A stretch of DNA of 15,070 nt from JBDSGC01 sp046594105 (GTDB taxonomy: Bacteria > Acidobacteriota > Thermoanaerobaculia > Gp7-AA8), in assembly GCA_046594105.1 (NCBI GenBank), contig JBKJQB010000033.1, positions 1 to 15,070 of the forward strand. The letters are read 5' to 3'. The notes below the pieces were generated by a model, which saw nothing but the letters and a program-made list of their open reading frames with translations, had not been told where the DNA came from and did no database searches. A program made the position numbers and the translations under genes. Of the stretch, positions 1 to 6,658 are shown piece after piece (the stretch's first letter is position 1; each line of letters begins with the position of its first letter).

Positions 1-227
1 CCGTGGGCGATCCCGTTGATCATCATTCCGCACGAGCCGCAGATGCCCTCGCGGCAGTCGTGCTCGAAGTGAATCGACTCCTCGCCCTTTTCGATCAGCG
101 TCTCATTGACGACGTCGAGCATCTCCAGAAACGAGGCCTCGGGCGAGATGCCCTTGGCCGGGTAGGTCACGAAACGCCCCTGCGCATCGCGTGAGGCCTG
201 GCGCCAGACTTCCAGTGTCAGATCCAT
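1..227 (-). CDS. sdhB: Succinate dehydrogenase iron-sulfur subunit, N-terminal part (cut by window edge)
   Basis: Iron-sulfur subunit of respiratory complex II, which passes electrons from the SdhA flavin to the membrane quinone site. Only the first 75 or so residues are present, reading MDLTLEVWRQ at the start. The N-terminal plant-ferredoxin-type [2Fe-2S] motif is visible as DCREGICGSCG, with Cys58, Cys63 and Cys66 in the expected CxxxxCxxC spacing. The later 3Fe-4S and 4Fe-4S cysteines lie outside the window. The ATG at 227-225 is chosen because an AGGA Shine-Dalgarno core lies 8 nt upstream and the protein starts where the family normally does. It is the third gene of sdhCAB, 58 bp after sdhA. 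That spacer can fold, with GTGCCG at 242-247 pairing with CGGCAC at 275-280. Function is secure; the truncation is only the window boundary. Confidence 0.95.
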   Translation of the reverse strand, partial: MDLTLEVWRQASRDAQGRFVTYPAKGISPEASFLEMLDVVNETLIEKGEESIHFEHDCREGICGSCGMMINGIAH

Positions 228-285
228 CGTTCCATTCCTGAGTGCCGGGCGAGGAAGCCGCTGCGCTCCGCTTTCGGCACGCCCT

Positions 286-2202
286 TCATTTGTAGCTTCT
301 CGTAGCCAGCTTCACTTCTTCATAGGCCAGCGGCTCTTTGTGCAGAATCGGCTCTTGGTCCGATCCGGCGTACTCCCACGCCGCCACGTACAGAAACTCA
401 TCATCGTTTCGCTTCGCCTCGCCGTCTGCCGTCTGGTACTCCACACGGAAGTGGCCGCCGGCCGACTCTTTGCGCTCGCGTGCGTCGATGCACATCAACT
501 CCGCCAGTTCGAAGAAGTCCGCCACGCGTCCTGCCTTCTCCAGCGCCTGATTGGGCTCGTCGCCGTTGCCGAGAACGCGCACGTCTTTCCAGTAAGATTC
601 TTTGAGCTTGCGGATCAGGCCGAGCGCTTTCTCCAGCCCTTCCGCCGAGCGGGCCATGCCGCAGTGGTCCCACATGATCGAGCCGAGCTCGCGATGGAAG
701 GAGTCGACGGACCGCGTACCTTTCGCCGAGAGCAGACGATTCGTGCGCTCCGCCACTTCGGCTTCGACCTGCTTGAACTCGGGCCGATCTGTGCTGACTT
801 TGCTGCCTGCCGGTTGTCCCGCCAGGTAGTCGCCAATGGTGGCCGGCAGCACAAAATAGCCGTCGGCCAGACCCTGCATCAGCGCGCTGGCTCCGAGCCG
901 GTTCGCACCATGGTCGGAGAAGTTGGCTTCGCCGATCACGTAGAGGCCGGGGATGGAGGACATGAGGTTGTAGTCGACCCACAGTCCGCCCATGGTGTAG
1001 TGCGGCGCCGGATAAATGCGCATCGGTGTGATGTAGGGATCTTCCGCGGTAATGTCGGCATACATCTCGAACAGATTGGCGTAACGCTCTTCGATCATGT
1101 TGCGGCCGAGGCGTGCGATGGCATCGGCGAAATCGAGATAGACCCCGCGACCGCTCGTTCCGACTCCGCGCCCCTCGTCGCAGACTTCCTTCGCTGCGCG
1201 CGATGCGATGTCGCGCGGAGCGAGATTGCCGAAACTCGGATACTTGCGCTCCAGGTAGTAGTCGCGCTCCGCCTCGGGGATCTCCAGAGGCTTGCGCGTG
1301 TCACCCTTCGCTTTGGGTACCCAGATCCGCCCGTCGTTCCGCAGCGACTCCGACATCAAGGTGAGCTTCGACTGGTAGTCGCCTGTCTGGGGGATGCAGG
1401 TCGGATGGATCTGTGTGTAGCAGGGATTGGCGAAGGCCGCCCCGCGCCTGTGCGCGCGCCAGATCGCGGTGACGTTGCATGCTTTGGCGTTGGTGGAGAG
1501 ATAGAAGACGTTGCCGTAGCCTCCGGTGCCCAGGACCACCGCGTCGGCGGCGTGACTCTCGATGGCCCCAGTCACCAGGTCGCGGGTGACGATGCCTTTA
1601 GCCTGACCGTCGACGATCACCACGTCGAGCACATCGTGGCGATTGAACATCTGCACGTGCCCCAGACTGATCTGCCGCTCCAACGCCTGGAACGCGCCGA
1701 GCAGGAGCTGCTGCCCGGTCTGCCCGCGCGCGTAGAACGTGCGGGACACCTGAACGCCACCGAAGGACCGATTCTCCAGCAGCCCGCCATACTCGCGAGC
1801 AAGGGGGACGCCCTGGGCCACGGCCTGATCGATGATGTTGACGCTTAGTTGCGCCAGACGGTAGACGTTCGCTTCGCGCGATCGATAGTCGCCACCTTTG
1901 ATGGTGTCGTAGAACAGCCGGTACACGCTGTCGCCGTCGTTCTGGTAATTCTTCGCGGCGTTGATACCGCCCTGCGCGGCGATGGAGTGCGCGCGCCGTG
2001 GCGAGTCGTGGAAAACGAAACACTTGACGTTGTACCCGAGCTCTCCGAGCGTCGCGGCGGCCGATGCGCCAGCCAGTCCCGCTCCGACCACGATGATGTC
2101 GTACTTCCGCTTGTTGGCCGGATTGACCAGCTTGTAGTGCGCTTTGGCGAACTCCCACTTTTTCTCCAGCGGGCCTGGCGGAATCCTGGAGTCTAGTTTC
2201 AT
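286..2202 (-). CDS. sdhA: Succinate dehydrogenase flavoprotein subunit (b558-type complex II)
   Basis: Catalytic FAD subunit oxidising succinate to fumarate at the cytoplasmic face of the membrane; 638 residues, the usual length. The Rossmann FAD motif is GAGLAGASA (about residues 40-48). The covalent-flavin histidine is expected at His72 in RRAHSIAAQGG. Active-site signatures are HPT (266-268), ESLRNDGR (Arg288), APRDIASR (Arg330, the likely proton-transfer arginine) and HYTMGG (His401). The HSIAAQGG and IHPTCIP style matches the Bacillus/Bacteroides/epsilonproteobacterial-like group that works with a single fused cytochrome b subunit, in agreement with the neighbouring sdhC. The reading frame stays open upstream to 2757, but that extension is antisense-like low-complexity sequence over sdhC. 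The ATG at 2202 has GAGGTG 8 nt upstream and begins MKLDSRIPPG, so it is the start. Gap to sdhC is 77 bp. Confidence 0.96.
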   Translation of the reverse strand: MKLDSRIPPGPLEKKWEFAKAHYKLVNPANKRKYDIIVVGAGLAGASAAATLGELGYNVKCFVFHDSPRRAHSIAAQGGINAAKNYQNDGDSVYRLFYDTIKGGDYRSREANVYRLAQLSVNIIDQAVAQGVPLAREYGGLLENRSFGGVQVSRTFYARGQTGQQLLLGAFQALERQISLGHVQMFNRHDVLDVVIVDGQAKGIVTRDLVTGAIESHAADAVVLGTGGYGNVFYLSTNAKACNVTAIWRAHRRGAAFANPCYTQIHPTCIPQTGDYQSKLTLMSESLRNDGRIWVPKAKGDTRKPLEIPEAERDYYLERKYPSFGNLAPRDIASRAAKEVCDEGRGVGTSGRGVYLDFADAIARLGRNMIEERYANLFEMYADITAEDPYITPMRIYPAPHYTMGGLWVDYNLMSSIPGLYVIGEANFSDHGANRLGASALMQGLADGYFVLPATIGDYLAGQPAGSKVSTDRPEFKQVEAEVAERTNRLLSAKGTRSVDSFHRELGSIMWDHCGMARSAEGLEKALGLIRKLKESYWKDVRVLGNGDEPNQALEKAGRVADFFELAELMCIDARERKESAGGHFRVEYQTADGEAKRNDDEFLYVAAWEYAGSDQEPILHKEPLAYEEVKLATRSYK

Positions 2203-2279
2203 GAGCAGCTCACCTCGATCCCGGGAGGTACCGGGCGGACGATGGATGATGGATTGCGGAGCCGGATGACGGGGAGCAT

Positions 2280-3005
2280 TCAGCGAACGAGCCCCGTCAG
2301 CACCGCCACGGGAAACGAAACATTTGCCGTGGTGATGATCAGGGCAAACGCGGTGGCGAAGGTGCGCTTCCAGGCGTTGAACTTCGGATGATTCAGCCCG
2401 AGTGAATTGAACATGCTCCAGAGCCCGTGGTAGAGGTGCAGACCGAGCGCCAGATTGGCCACAATGTAAAACGCGCTCACCCACCAGACCTGAAATCCCG
2501 CCACCACGTTGTGGTACGGATCGTTCTCCACGAAGCTGGGGTGCACGGTCCCGAACGTGAGATGGAGCAGGTGGTACACGATGAAGAGCGCGATGATCAC
2601 ACCGCCCCATCGCATGGTCCGCGCGGCGTAGCTGGCAGCCACATAGTCGCGGCCGGAGTAACCGATCGGTCGGGCCCGGCGGTTCATCAGGGTCAGCTGC
2701 GTGGCGCTCTGGATATGCAGCCAGATCGACACGGCCATGGCCATGCGCATGGCCCACAGCAGCGTGCTGTTGGGTAGGGCTGGAGCGCCCATGGTCCGCA
2801 GGAACTGGGCGTACGTATTCATGTGCTCCTGCCCCATGTAGATCTTCAAATTGCCCAGCATGTGGGCGAAGATCCAGCCGAACAGGAAGACCCCGGTCAG
2901 AGCCATCACGGCCTTTTTTCCGAGAGCGGAGTGGTAGAAATCGGTGACCCAGAAGGATCGGTGCGAACGAACGCCGCTCGCCGGCGCGGGTGCGACCACA
3001 GTCAT
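2280..3005 (-). CDS. sdhC: Succinate dehydrogenase cytochrome b558 subunit
   Basis: Membrane anchor and haem-binding subunit of complex II, 241 residues, with about five hydrophobic helices (roughly 31-50, 80-103, 132-152, 170-192 and 215-238). The N-terminal region HSALGKKAVMALTGVFLFGW, followed by FAHMLGNLK, is typical of the single-subunit cytochrome b558 family, which replaces the SdhC/SdhD pair. In-membrane histidines available as axial haem ligands are His48, His97, His145 or His148, and His190 or His193, enough for two haems b. That agrees with the diheme type but is inferred. It is the first gene of sdhCAB. No Shine-Dalgarno sequence precedes the ATG; instead a TATGAT hexamer ends 6 nt before it, so the mRNA may be leaderless. 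It lies 49 bp after the metallophosphatase gene on the same strand, so read-through from upstream is also possible. Confidence 0.93.
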   Translation of the reverse strand: MTVVAPAPASGVRSHRSFWVTDFYHSALGKKAVMALTGVFLFGWIFAHMLGNLKIYMGQEHMNTYAQFLRTMGAPALPNSTLLWAMRMAMAVSIWLHIQSATQLTLMNRRARPIGYSGRDYVAASYAARTMRWGGVIIALFIVYHLLHLTFGTVHPSFVENDPYHNVVAGFQVWWVSAFYIVANLALGLHLYHGLWSMFNSLGLNHPKFNAWKRTFATAFALIITTANVSFPVAVLTGLVR

Positions 3006-3011
3006 GAATGG

Positions 3012-3017
3012 ATCATA
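3012..3017 (-). promoter_or_regulatory. -10-like hexamer of sdhCAB
   Basis: On the minus strand this reads TATGAT, one mismatch from TATAAT. It is followed by CCATTC and then the sdhC ATG, so a start site 7 nt downstream falls on the A of the ATG. No good -35 is seen 16-18 nt upstream; that stretch carries a small dyad, AGCCG/CGGCT at 3022-3034. Reading it as a promoter is inference from position and from the missing ribosome-binding site. Confidence 0.45.
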
Positions 3018-3054
3018 TCGCAGCCGACGCGGCTCGTTGGCCAGGCCTCGGCCG

Positions 3055-4455
3055 TCAATTTTTCTTCAATGGATTCTGGGAATTCGCAGCGATCTTCTTT
3101 TGAAGCTCTTCGCGTACATGCAGTCCTGACGGTTGTGCTGAGCCTGCAAAGAAGTCGCGGTATCCCTCAGCAACTCTGGCCAGGTAATCAGTCGTGGCAA
3201 CCTTGTACTTGCCTGCGGGGTCAATGACGGAGGGTGCGACGCTGATGGCGAACGAATCGCTCCCCTGCCGGGATCGGCCGTAGTGGAGCAGCCGCTGAAC
3301 CTGTTCGCCACTCATCGTTGCAACAACGATCTCGTTGTCGTAAGGCAGCGACGCGCGCAGAGCCTCGACCGTGAGCGGTCCGGATGCCAGAGGCTGACGG
3401 AAGCTGCTCGCGGTGGAGAGGGCAACGTCGGCCCGGACGGCGTTCCGCATCGTCTCCACGGTGCGCATCCCCAGCTCGTCGATGCTGATCGGCTGGGAAA
3501 GGTTGCCGACCACCGCGAACAGAGGCCCGTAAAGCGGATCGATCTCCAGACTCTTCTCCATCGACCGCACCCGGCTCTGGATGGTTCGATCGATGGGCAG
3601 TCGCTCATCGACGGCAATCAATCCGCCGCGAACTCCGACCAGCTCGCGGCCTTCGAACTGCAACTCCAGGCGGCTGATGGTGGCCAAATACTGCCAGGGC
3701 GAAATGAACCAGGTCTTCGTCCCTTCGATCTGCGCGAGCTCCCGGCGGAGATGGCTGTGGGAGCCGAAGATGACATCGATCCCCGGCACCGCGCGCGCCA
3801 GGGCCTGGTCCGCCTCCAGATGCTGGTGACCGATCATGACCACCGCATCGACCGATTCGCGCGATCGAAGCTCCGTCACCACCTCGCGCGCGGCGAGCAC
3901 TGGATCCGAAAACGTCAGCGGCTCCTTCACCAGGTTCCGGAAATCGGAGCCGGCGATGGCGAACACACCGATCCGATGGCCACGGGACTCCAACACTCGA
4001 TACCGCGGAAAGGTCATCGTCGCGGAGGTGGTGTTCGCGCTGATGACGGGATAACGAATGGCCGCTCTGCAGCGCGCAAGTTCGAGCAGGCCGTAGTCCG
4101 CGTCGTGATTGCCGAAGGCCATCGCGTCGACGATGCCATTGAGCCAGGGCCACTCCGCACAACGGTATCGATCGGACCACGCCGGCGCGCCCTTGTTCAT
4201 CATGTCGCCGCCGTTGAACACCAGCGCGCCGCGACGTTTCTCCCTTTTCAGGTAGCCGATGGCCCGGGCGATCCCGCCTTGTTCTCCGGACGGTCCCGCG
4301 TAAAACGGGAGAGCGTGCGAGTGATAGTCAGAGAAATGCAGCAGGGTGACCGAGTCACCGCTGGCATTGGCGGTGGCCGCCCAGAGCACCAGGACGAATG
4401 CAAAAGGGCGCAGAAGTCTGCGCCCTTGAAAATCGGTTGTAGGGGAAGCGCTCAC
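3055..4455 (-). CDS. Secreted calcineurin-type metallophosphatase, 5'-nucleotidase (UshA-like) family
   Basis: Predicted exported dimetal phosphoesterase of the 5'-nucleotidase/2',3'-cyclic phosphodiesterase family, 466 residues. An N-terminal Sec signal (RRLLRPF, a hydrophobic stretch to about 27, then ATANASG) suggests cleavage near residue 31. Metal-site motifs appear in order: FSDYHSH (Asp43, His45), NGGD (Asp84), GNHD (Asn116, His117), IGHQH (His210) and GSHSH (His233, His235). The C-terminal half (about 310-440) has LPYDNEIVVATMSGEQV, characteristic of the 5'-nucleotidase C-terminal substrate-binding domain. Substrate cannot be told from sequence; nucleotides or sugar nucleotides are usual. 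The start is a GTG at 4455-4453 that overlaps the upstream TGA (GTGA), so translation is probably coupled. The final residues NPLKKN give no membrane anchor. A terminator-like hairpin lies inside its signal-peptide codons (4404-4427). Confidence 0.88.
   Translation of the reverse strand: MSASPTTDFQGRRLLRPFAFVLVLWAATANASGDSVTLLHFSDYHSHALPFYAGPSGEQGGIARAIGYLKREKRRGALVFNGGDMMNKGAPAWSDRYRCAEWPWLNGIVDAMAFGNHDADYGLLELARCRAAIRYPVISANTTSATMTFPRYRVLESRGHRIGVFAIAGSDFRNLVKEPLTFSDPVLAAREVVTELRSRESVDAVVMIGHQHLEADQALARAVPGIDVIFGSHSHLRRELAQIEGTKTWFISPWQYLATISRLELQFEGRELVGVRGGLIAVDERLPIDRTIQSRVRSMEKSLEIDPLYGPLFAVVGNLSQPISIDELGMRTVETMRNAVRADVALSTASSFRQPLASGPLTVEALRASLPYDNEIVVATMSGEQVQRLLHYGRSRQGSDSFAISVAPSVIDPAGKYKVATTDYLARVAEGYRDFFAGSAQPSGLHVREELQKKIAANSQNPLKKN
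4404..4427 (-). terminator. Terminator-like hairpin inside the start of the metallophosphatase gene
   Basis: A perfect 10-bp stem (AAGGGCGCAG and its complement) closes a 4-nt loop. On the minus strand it is followed by a short T run (CCCTTTTGC). It starts 24 nt after the stop codon of the AT-hook-like gene, where a Rho-independent terminator for that gene would sit, yet it lies within codons for QGRRLLRP of the next protein. The U-tract is short, so it could be a partial terminator or attenuator setting the ratio of the two products. It could also be a fortuitous palindrome. Confidence 0.45.
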
Positions 4456-4946
4456 TTGCCGAGCGTCTGCGCCATCTCGCGCACGGCTGCTTCGCGTCCG
4501 CGCTCCTTGGCGATCTTCTGATACTGGCCGCGCTTGCTCGCCGGGATCTGGCGGATCAAACCGAGGTAGCGTCCCTGCAGCTGGCGCGAGGCCACTTGTT
4601 CCGGGGTGATGGCGCGGCGACGGCGGCGGCGTTTTGGTGCCGCCTTCGATGCGCTCGCTGCTTTTGCTGGACGTCCCGGCTTGCGGCCGGAGCCGGCCGG
4701 GCGTCCTCGACGCGCTTTCGCAGCCACTGCGCCCGATCGGGAAGAACCACCGGCCGACCCGGCGGCCGCCCGAAGGGATGCCAGCTGCTGTTCGAGATCG
4801 CTGATCTCACGATGCATCTCACCGAGGTAACGGTTGATTTCGCCGGGGGAAATTCGGCGCTCACTGAGCATCCGGTCAATGACATAGGACGCCTGGCCAG
4901 GACTCAGTCTGGGAGCGGATGATGCGATGGAACGTGGTCTTGCCAC
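4452..4946 (-). CDS. Small basic AT-hook-like protein of unknown function
   Basis: 164 residues, strongly basic and in three parts. Residues 13-62 are likely helical (LSPGQASYVIDRMLSERRISPGEI, then a Leu/Glu-rich segment that may form a coiled coil). Residues 65-111 are a low-complexity Ala/Gly/Arg/Pro linker with two AT-hook-like GRP cores (RRGRPAG around 79-85, KPGRPAK around 89-95) and a run of six arginines. Residues 113-164 form a compact conserved-looking domain, EQVASRQLQGRYLGLIRQI followed by KIAKERGREAAVREM. This suggests a nucleoid-associated or other nucleic-acid-binding protein, possibly regulatory, but I do not recognise a named family. The GTG start at 4946 has an excellent AAGGAGGA site 6 nt upstream. 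It is transcribed after the ahcY terminator and is coupled by a 4-base overlap to the metallophosphatase. Confidence 0.8.
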   Translation of the reverse strand: MARPRSIASSAPRLSPGQASYVIDRMLSERRISPGEINRYLGEMHREISDLEQQLASLRAAAGSAGGSSRSGAVAAKARRGRPAGSGRKPGRPAKAASASKAAPKRRRRRRAITPEQVASRQLQGRYLGLIRQIPASKRGQYQKIAKERGREAAVREMAQTLGK

Positions 4947-4996
4947 TGGAGCTCCTCCTTATGCAAATCCGTAGAATCCGCGCATGCTAACAGATC

Positions 4997-5019
4997 GGTG
5001 TAGGTTCCTAAGACACACC
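4997..5019. promoter_or_regulatory. Dyad in the leader region of the AT-hook-like gene
   Basis: An imperfect inverted repeat: GGTGT (4997-5001) pairs with ACACC (5015-5019), with AGG/CCT inside. It lies 51 bp upstream of the GTG start, in the only stretch available for that operon's promoter. It might be an operator or leader hairpin; the arms are short and chance is quite possible. Confidence 0.2.
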
Positions 5020-5037
5020 GCCATAAGGAAATCGTCA

Positions 5038-5069
5038 CAAACAAAAACGGAGACTTCTCAGTCTCCGTT
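5038..5069 (-). terminator. Rho-independent terminator of ahcY
   Basis: A perfect 10-bp stem, AACGGAGACT and its complement around a 4-nt loop (5046-5069). On the minus strand it runs directly into TTTTTGTTTG. It starts 36 bp past the ahcY stop codon. Reading the plus strand, the stem is preceded by the A-run rather than followed by T's, so it acts for ahcY only. It separates ahcY from the AT-hook/metallophosphatase genes. Confidence 0.9.
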
Positions 5070-5105
5070 CCTGCCGTGTAATCCCGGGACCACTGTTCTG
5101 GTTGA

Positions 5106-6605
5106 TTAATAACGATACTGGTCGGGCTTGTAGGGGCCATCGACCGGAATGCCGAGGTACTTGGACTGATCGGGGGTCAGCTCCGTCAGTTCCACGTCGA
5201 GATGCTCCAGGTGCAGCCGGGCCACCTCTTCGTCGAGCTTCTTGGGAAGAACGTAGACTTTCTTCTCATACTCGCCCTTGTTGTTCCAGAGAGCCAGCTG
5301 GGCCAGCACCTGGTTGGTGAAGGAAGCAGACATCACGAACGACGGATGGCCGGTGGCGCATCCAAGGTTCATCAGGCGCCCCTCCGCCAGAATGAGCACA
5401 CTGTGACCGTCAGCAAAGACCCACTCGTCGTACTGAGGCTTGATGTTGACGCGTTTGATGCCCGGTATCTTCTTGAGGCCGGCCATGTCGATCTCATTGT
5501 CGAAGTGGCCGATATTGGCGACGATGGCGTTGTGCTTCATGCGGGCCATGTGCTCGCCGGTGATGATGTCCTTGTTGCCGGTGGAGGTGATGATCATGTC
5601 GGCGCGTTCGAGCACCGACTCCAGACGACGCACCTCGAAGCCTTCCATGGCTGCCTGAAGTGCGCAGATGGGGTCGATCTCGGTGACCACCACGCGGGCT
5701 CCCTGTCCACGCAGAGCCTGCGCGCAGCCTTTGCCCACTTCACCGAATCCGCAGACCACGGTCAGTTTCCCGGCGATCATGACGTCGGTGGCGCGATTGA
5801 GACCATCGATGACGGAGTGGCGGCAACCGTAAATGTTGTCGAACTTCGACTTGGTCACTGAGTCGTTGACGTTGATGGCGGGGAACAGCAGGCTGCCCGA
5901 TTCCATCATCTGGTAAAGACGATGAACGCCGGTCGTCGTTTCCTCCGACACACCCTTCATGTCGGCGACCAGCCGGCTCCAGCGCCGCGGATCCCGCTTC
6001 AGCTCTTTGCGCAGAAGGTCGAGGATGACGCCCCACTCTTCCGGCTCCTCGTTCGGATCGAATGCGGGCACCTGCTTCGTCCCTTCGAACTCCACCCCTT
6101 TGTGCAGCAGCAGCGTGGCGTCGCCGCCATCATCGACAATGAGCATCGGACCGGTGCCGTCGGGCCACATCAGCGCCTCCGAGGTGCACCACCAGTACTC
6201 CTCGAGCGTCTCGCCCTTCCAGGCGTAAACCGGAACACCGCGCGGATCCTCGGGGGTGCCCTTGGTCTCCGGACGACCCACCACCACCGCGGCGGCAGCG
6301 GAGTCCTGCGTGGAGAAGATGTTGCAGCTGACCCAGCGCACGTCGGCGCCCAGAATGCTCAGGGTTTCGATGAGCACGGCCGTCTGCACGGTCATATGGA
6401 GGGAGCCCATGACGCGCGCTCCGGCCAGCGGCAGGGAACCGTCGTAGCGCTCCCGGAGGGCCATGAGGCCGGGCATTTCGTGTTCGGCCAGGCGGATCTC
6501 CGAGCGGCCCAGCGTGGCCAGGCTCAGGTCGGCGACTTTGTAGGGTTCCCGTCCGGTCGCTCTGGCGGCCTCAAAGGGGTGCGTAATCTCGAGTGTGGCA
6601 GTCAT
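5106..6605 (-). CDS. ahcY: S-adenosylhomocysteinase (adenosylhomocysteinase)
   Basis: NAD-dependent cytosolic enzyme that reversibly cleaves S-adenosylhomocysteine to adenosine and homocysteine, clearing the by-product of methylation. It has 499 residues, the long form with an insertion around 160-200 found in many bacteria and plants. Visible motifs are GSLHMTVQTAVLIETL (67-82), CNIFSTQDSAAAA (94-106), the active-site lysine region NDSVTKSKFDN (Lys252, Lys254), the NAD-binding GFGEVGKG (286-293), GHFDNEID (366-373) and the C-terminal KPDQYRY with the conserved Lys and Tyr. The ATG at 6605 is the first family-consistent start. AAGGAG precedes it by 12 nt, rather far but the only candidate. 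The gene stands alone between a divergent promoter and its own terminator. The 53-bp upstream spacer is too short for a SAM- or SAH-riboswitch unless it extends into the opposite gene. Confidence 0.97.
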   Translation of the reverse strand: MTATLEITHPFEAARATGREPYKVADLSLATLGRSEIRLAEHEMPGLMALRERYDGSLPLAGARVMGSLHMTVQTAVLIETLSILGADVRWVSCNIFSTQDSAAAAVVVGRPETKGTPEDPRGVPVYAWKGETLEEYWWCTSEALMWPDGTGPMLIVDDGGDATLLLHKGVEFEGTKQVPAFDPNEEPEEWGVILDLLRKELKRDPRRWSRLVADMKGVSEETTTGVHRLYQMMESGSLLFPAINVNDSVTKSKFDNIYGCRHSVIDGLNRATDVMIAGKLTVVCGFGEVGKGCAQALRGQGARVVVTEIDPICALQAAMEGFEVRRLESVLERADMIITSTGNKDIITGEHMARMKHNAIVANIGHFDNEIDMAGLKKIPGIKRVNIKPQYDEWVFADGHSVLILAEGRLMNLGCATGHPSFVMSASFTNQVLAQLALWNNKGEYEKKVYVLPKKLDEEVARLHLEHLDVELTELTPDQSKYLGIPVDGPYKPDQYRY

Positions 6606-6642
6606 AAAATCAGTAAGCTCCTTCGCGAAAAACAAACATCGG

Positions 6643-6652
6643 ATTGTACACT
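6643..6652. promoter_or_regulatory. Overlapping back-to-back -10 elements for ahcY and the S9 peptidase gene
   Basis: The 10-bp sequence ATTGTACACT contains TACAAT on the minus strand (6648-6643), serving ahcY with a leader of about 30 nt that includes AAGGAG. It contains TACACT on the plus strand (6647-6652), serving the peptidase gene, whose ATG begins 6 nt later. The two hexamers share two base pairs. No clear -35 is seen on either side. The assignment rests on hexamer match and position. Confidence 0.4.
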
Positions 6653-6658
6653 GCAGGA

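Noticed and set aside
340..1848. 502-codon plus-strand frame antisense to sdhA
   Set aside because: Caused by GC skew at third codon positions; no domain, and the opposite strand is unambiguous SdhA.
2203..2757. N-terminal extension of SdhA making an 823-residue protein
   Set aside because: The extra frame overlaps sdhC codons on the same strand and encodes no recognisable domain. The ATG at 2202 has a good ribosome-binding site and the normal family start.
6606..6658. SAH or SAM riboswitch upstream of ahcY
   Set aside because: The spacer is only 53 bp and must hold the promoter and ribosome-binding site; no room or pairing for a known riboswitch fold.
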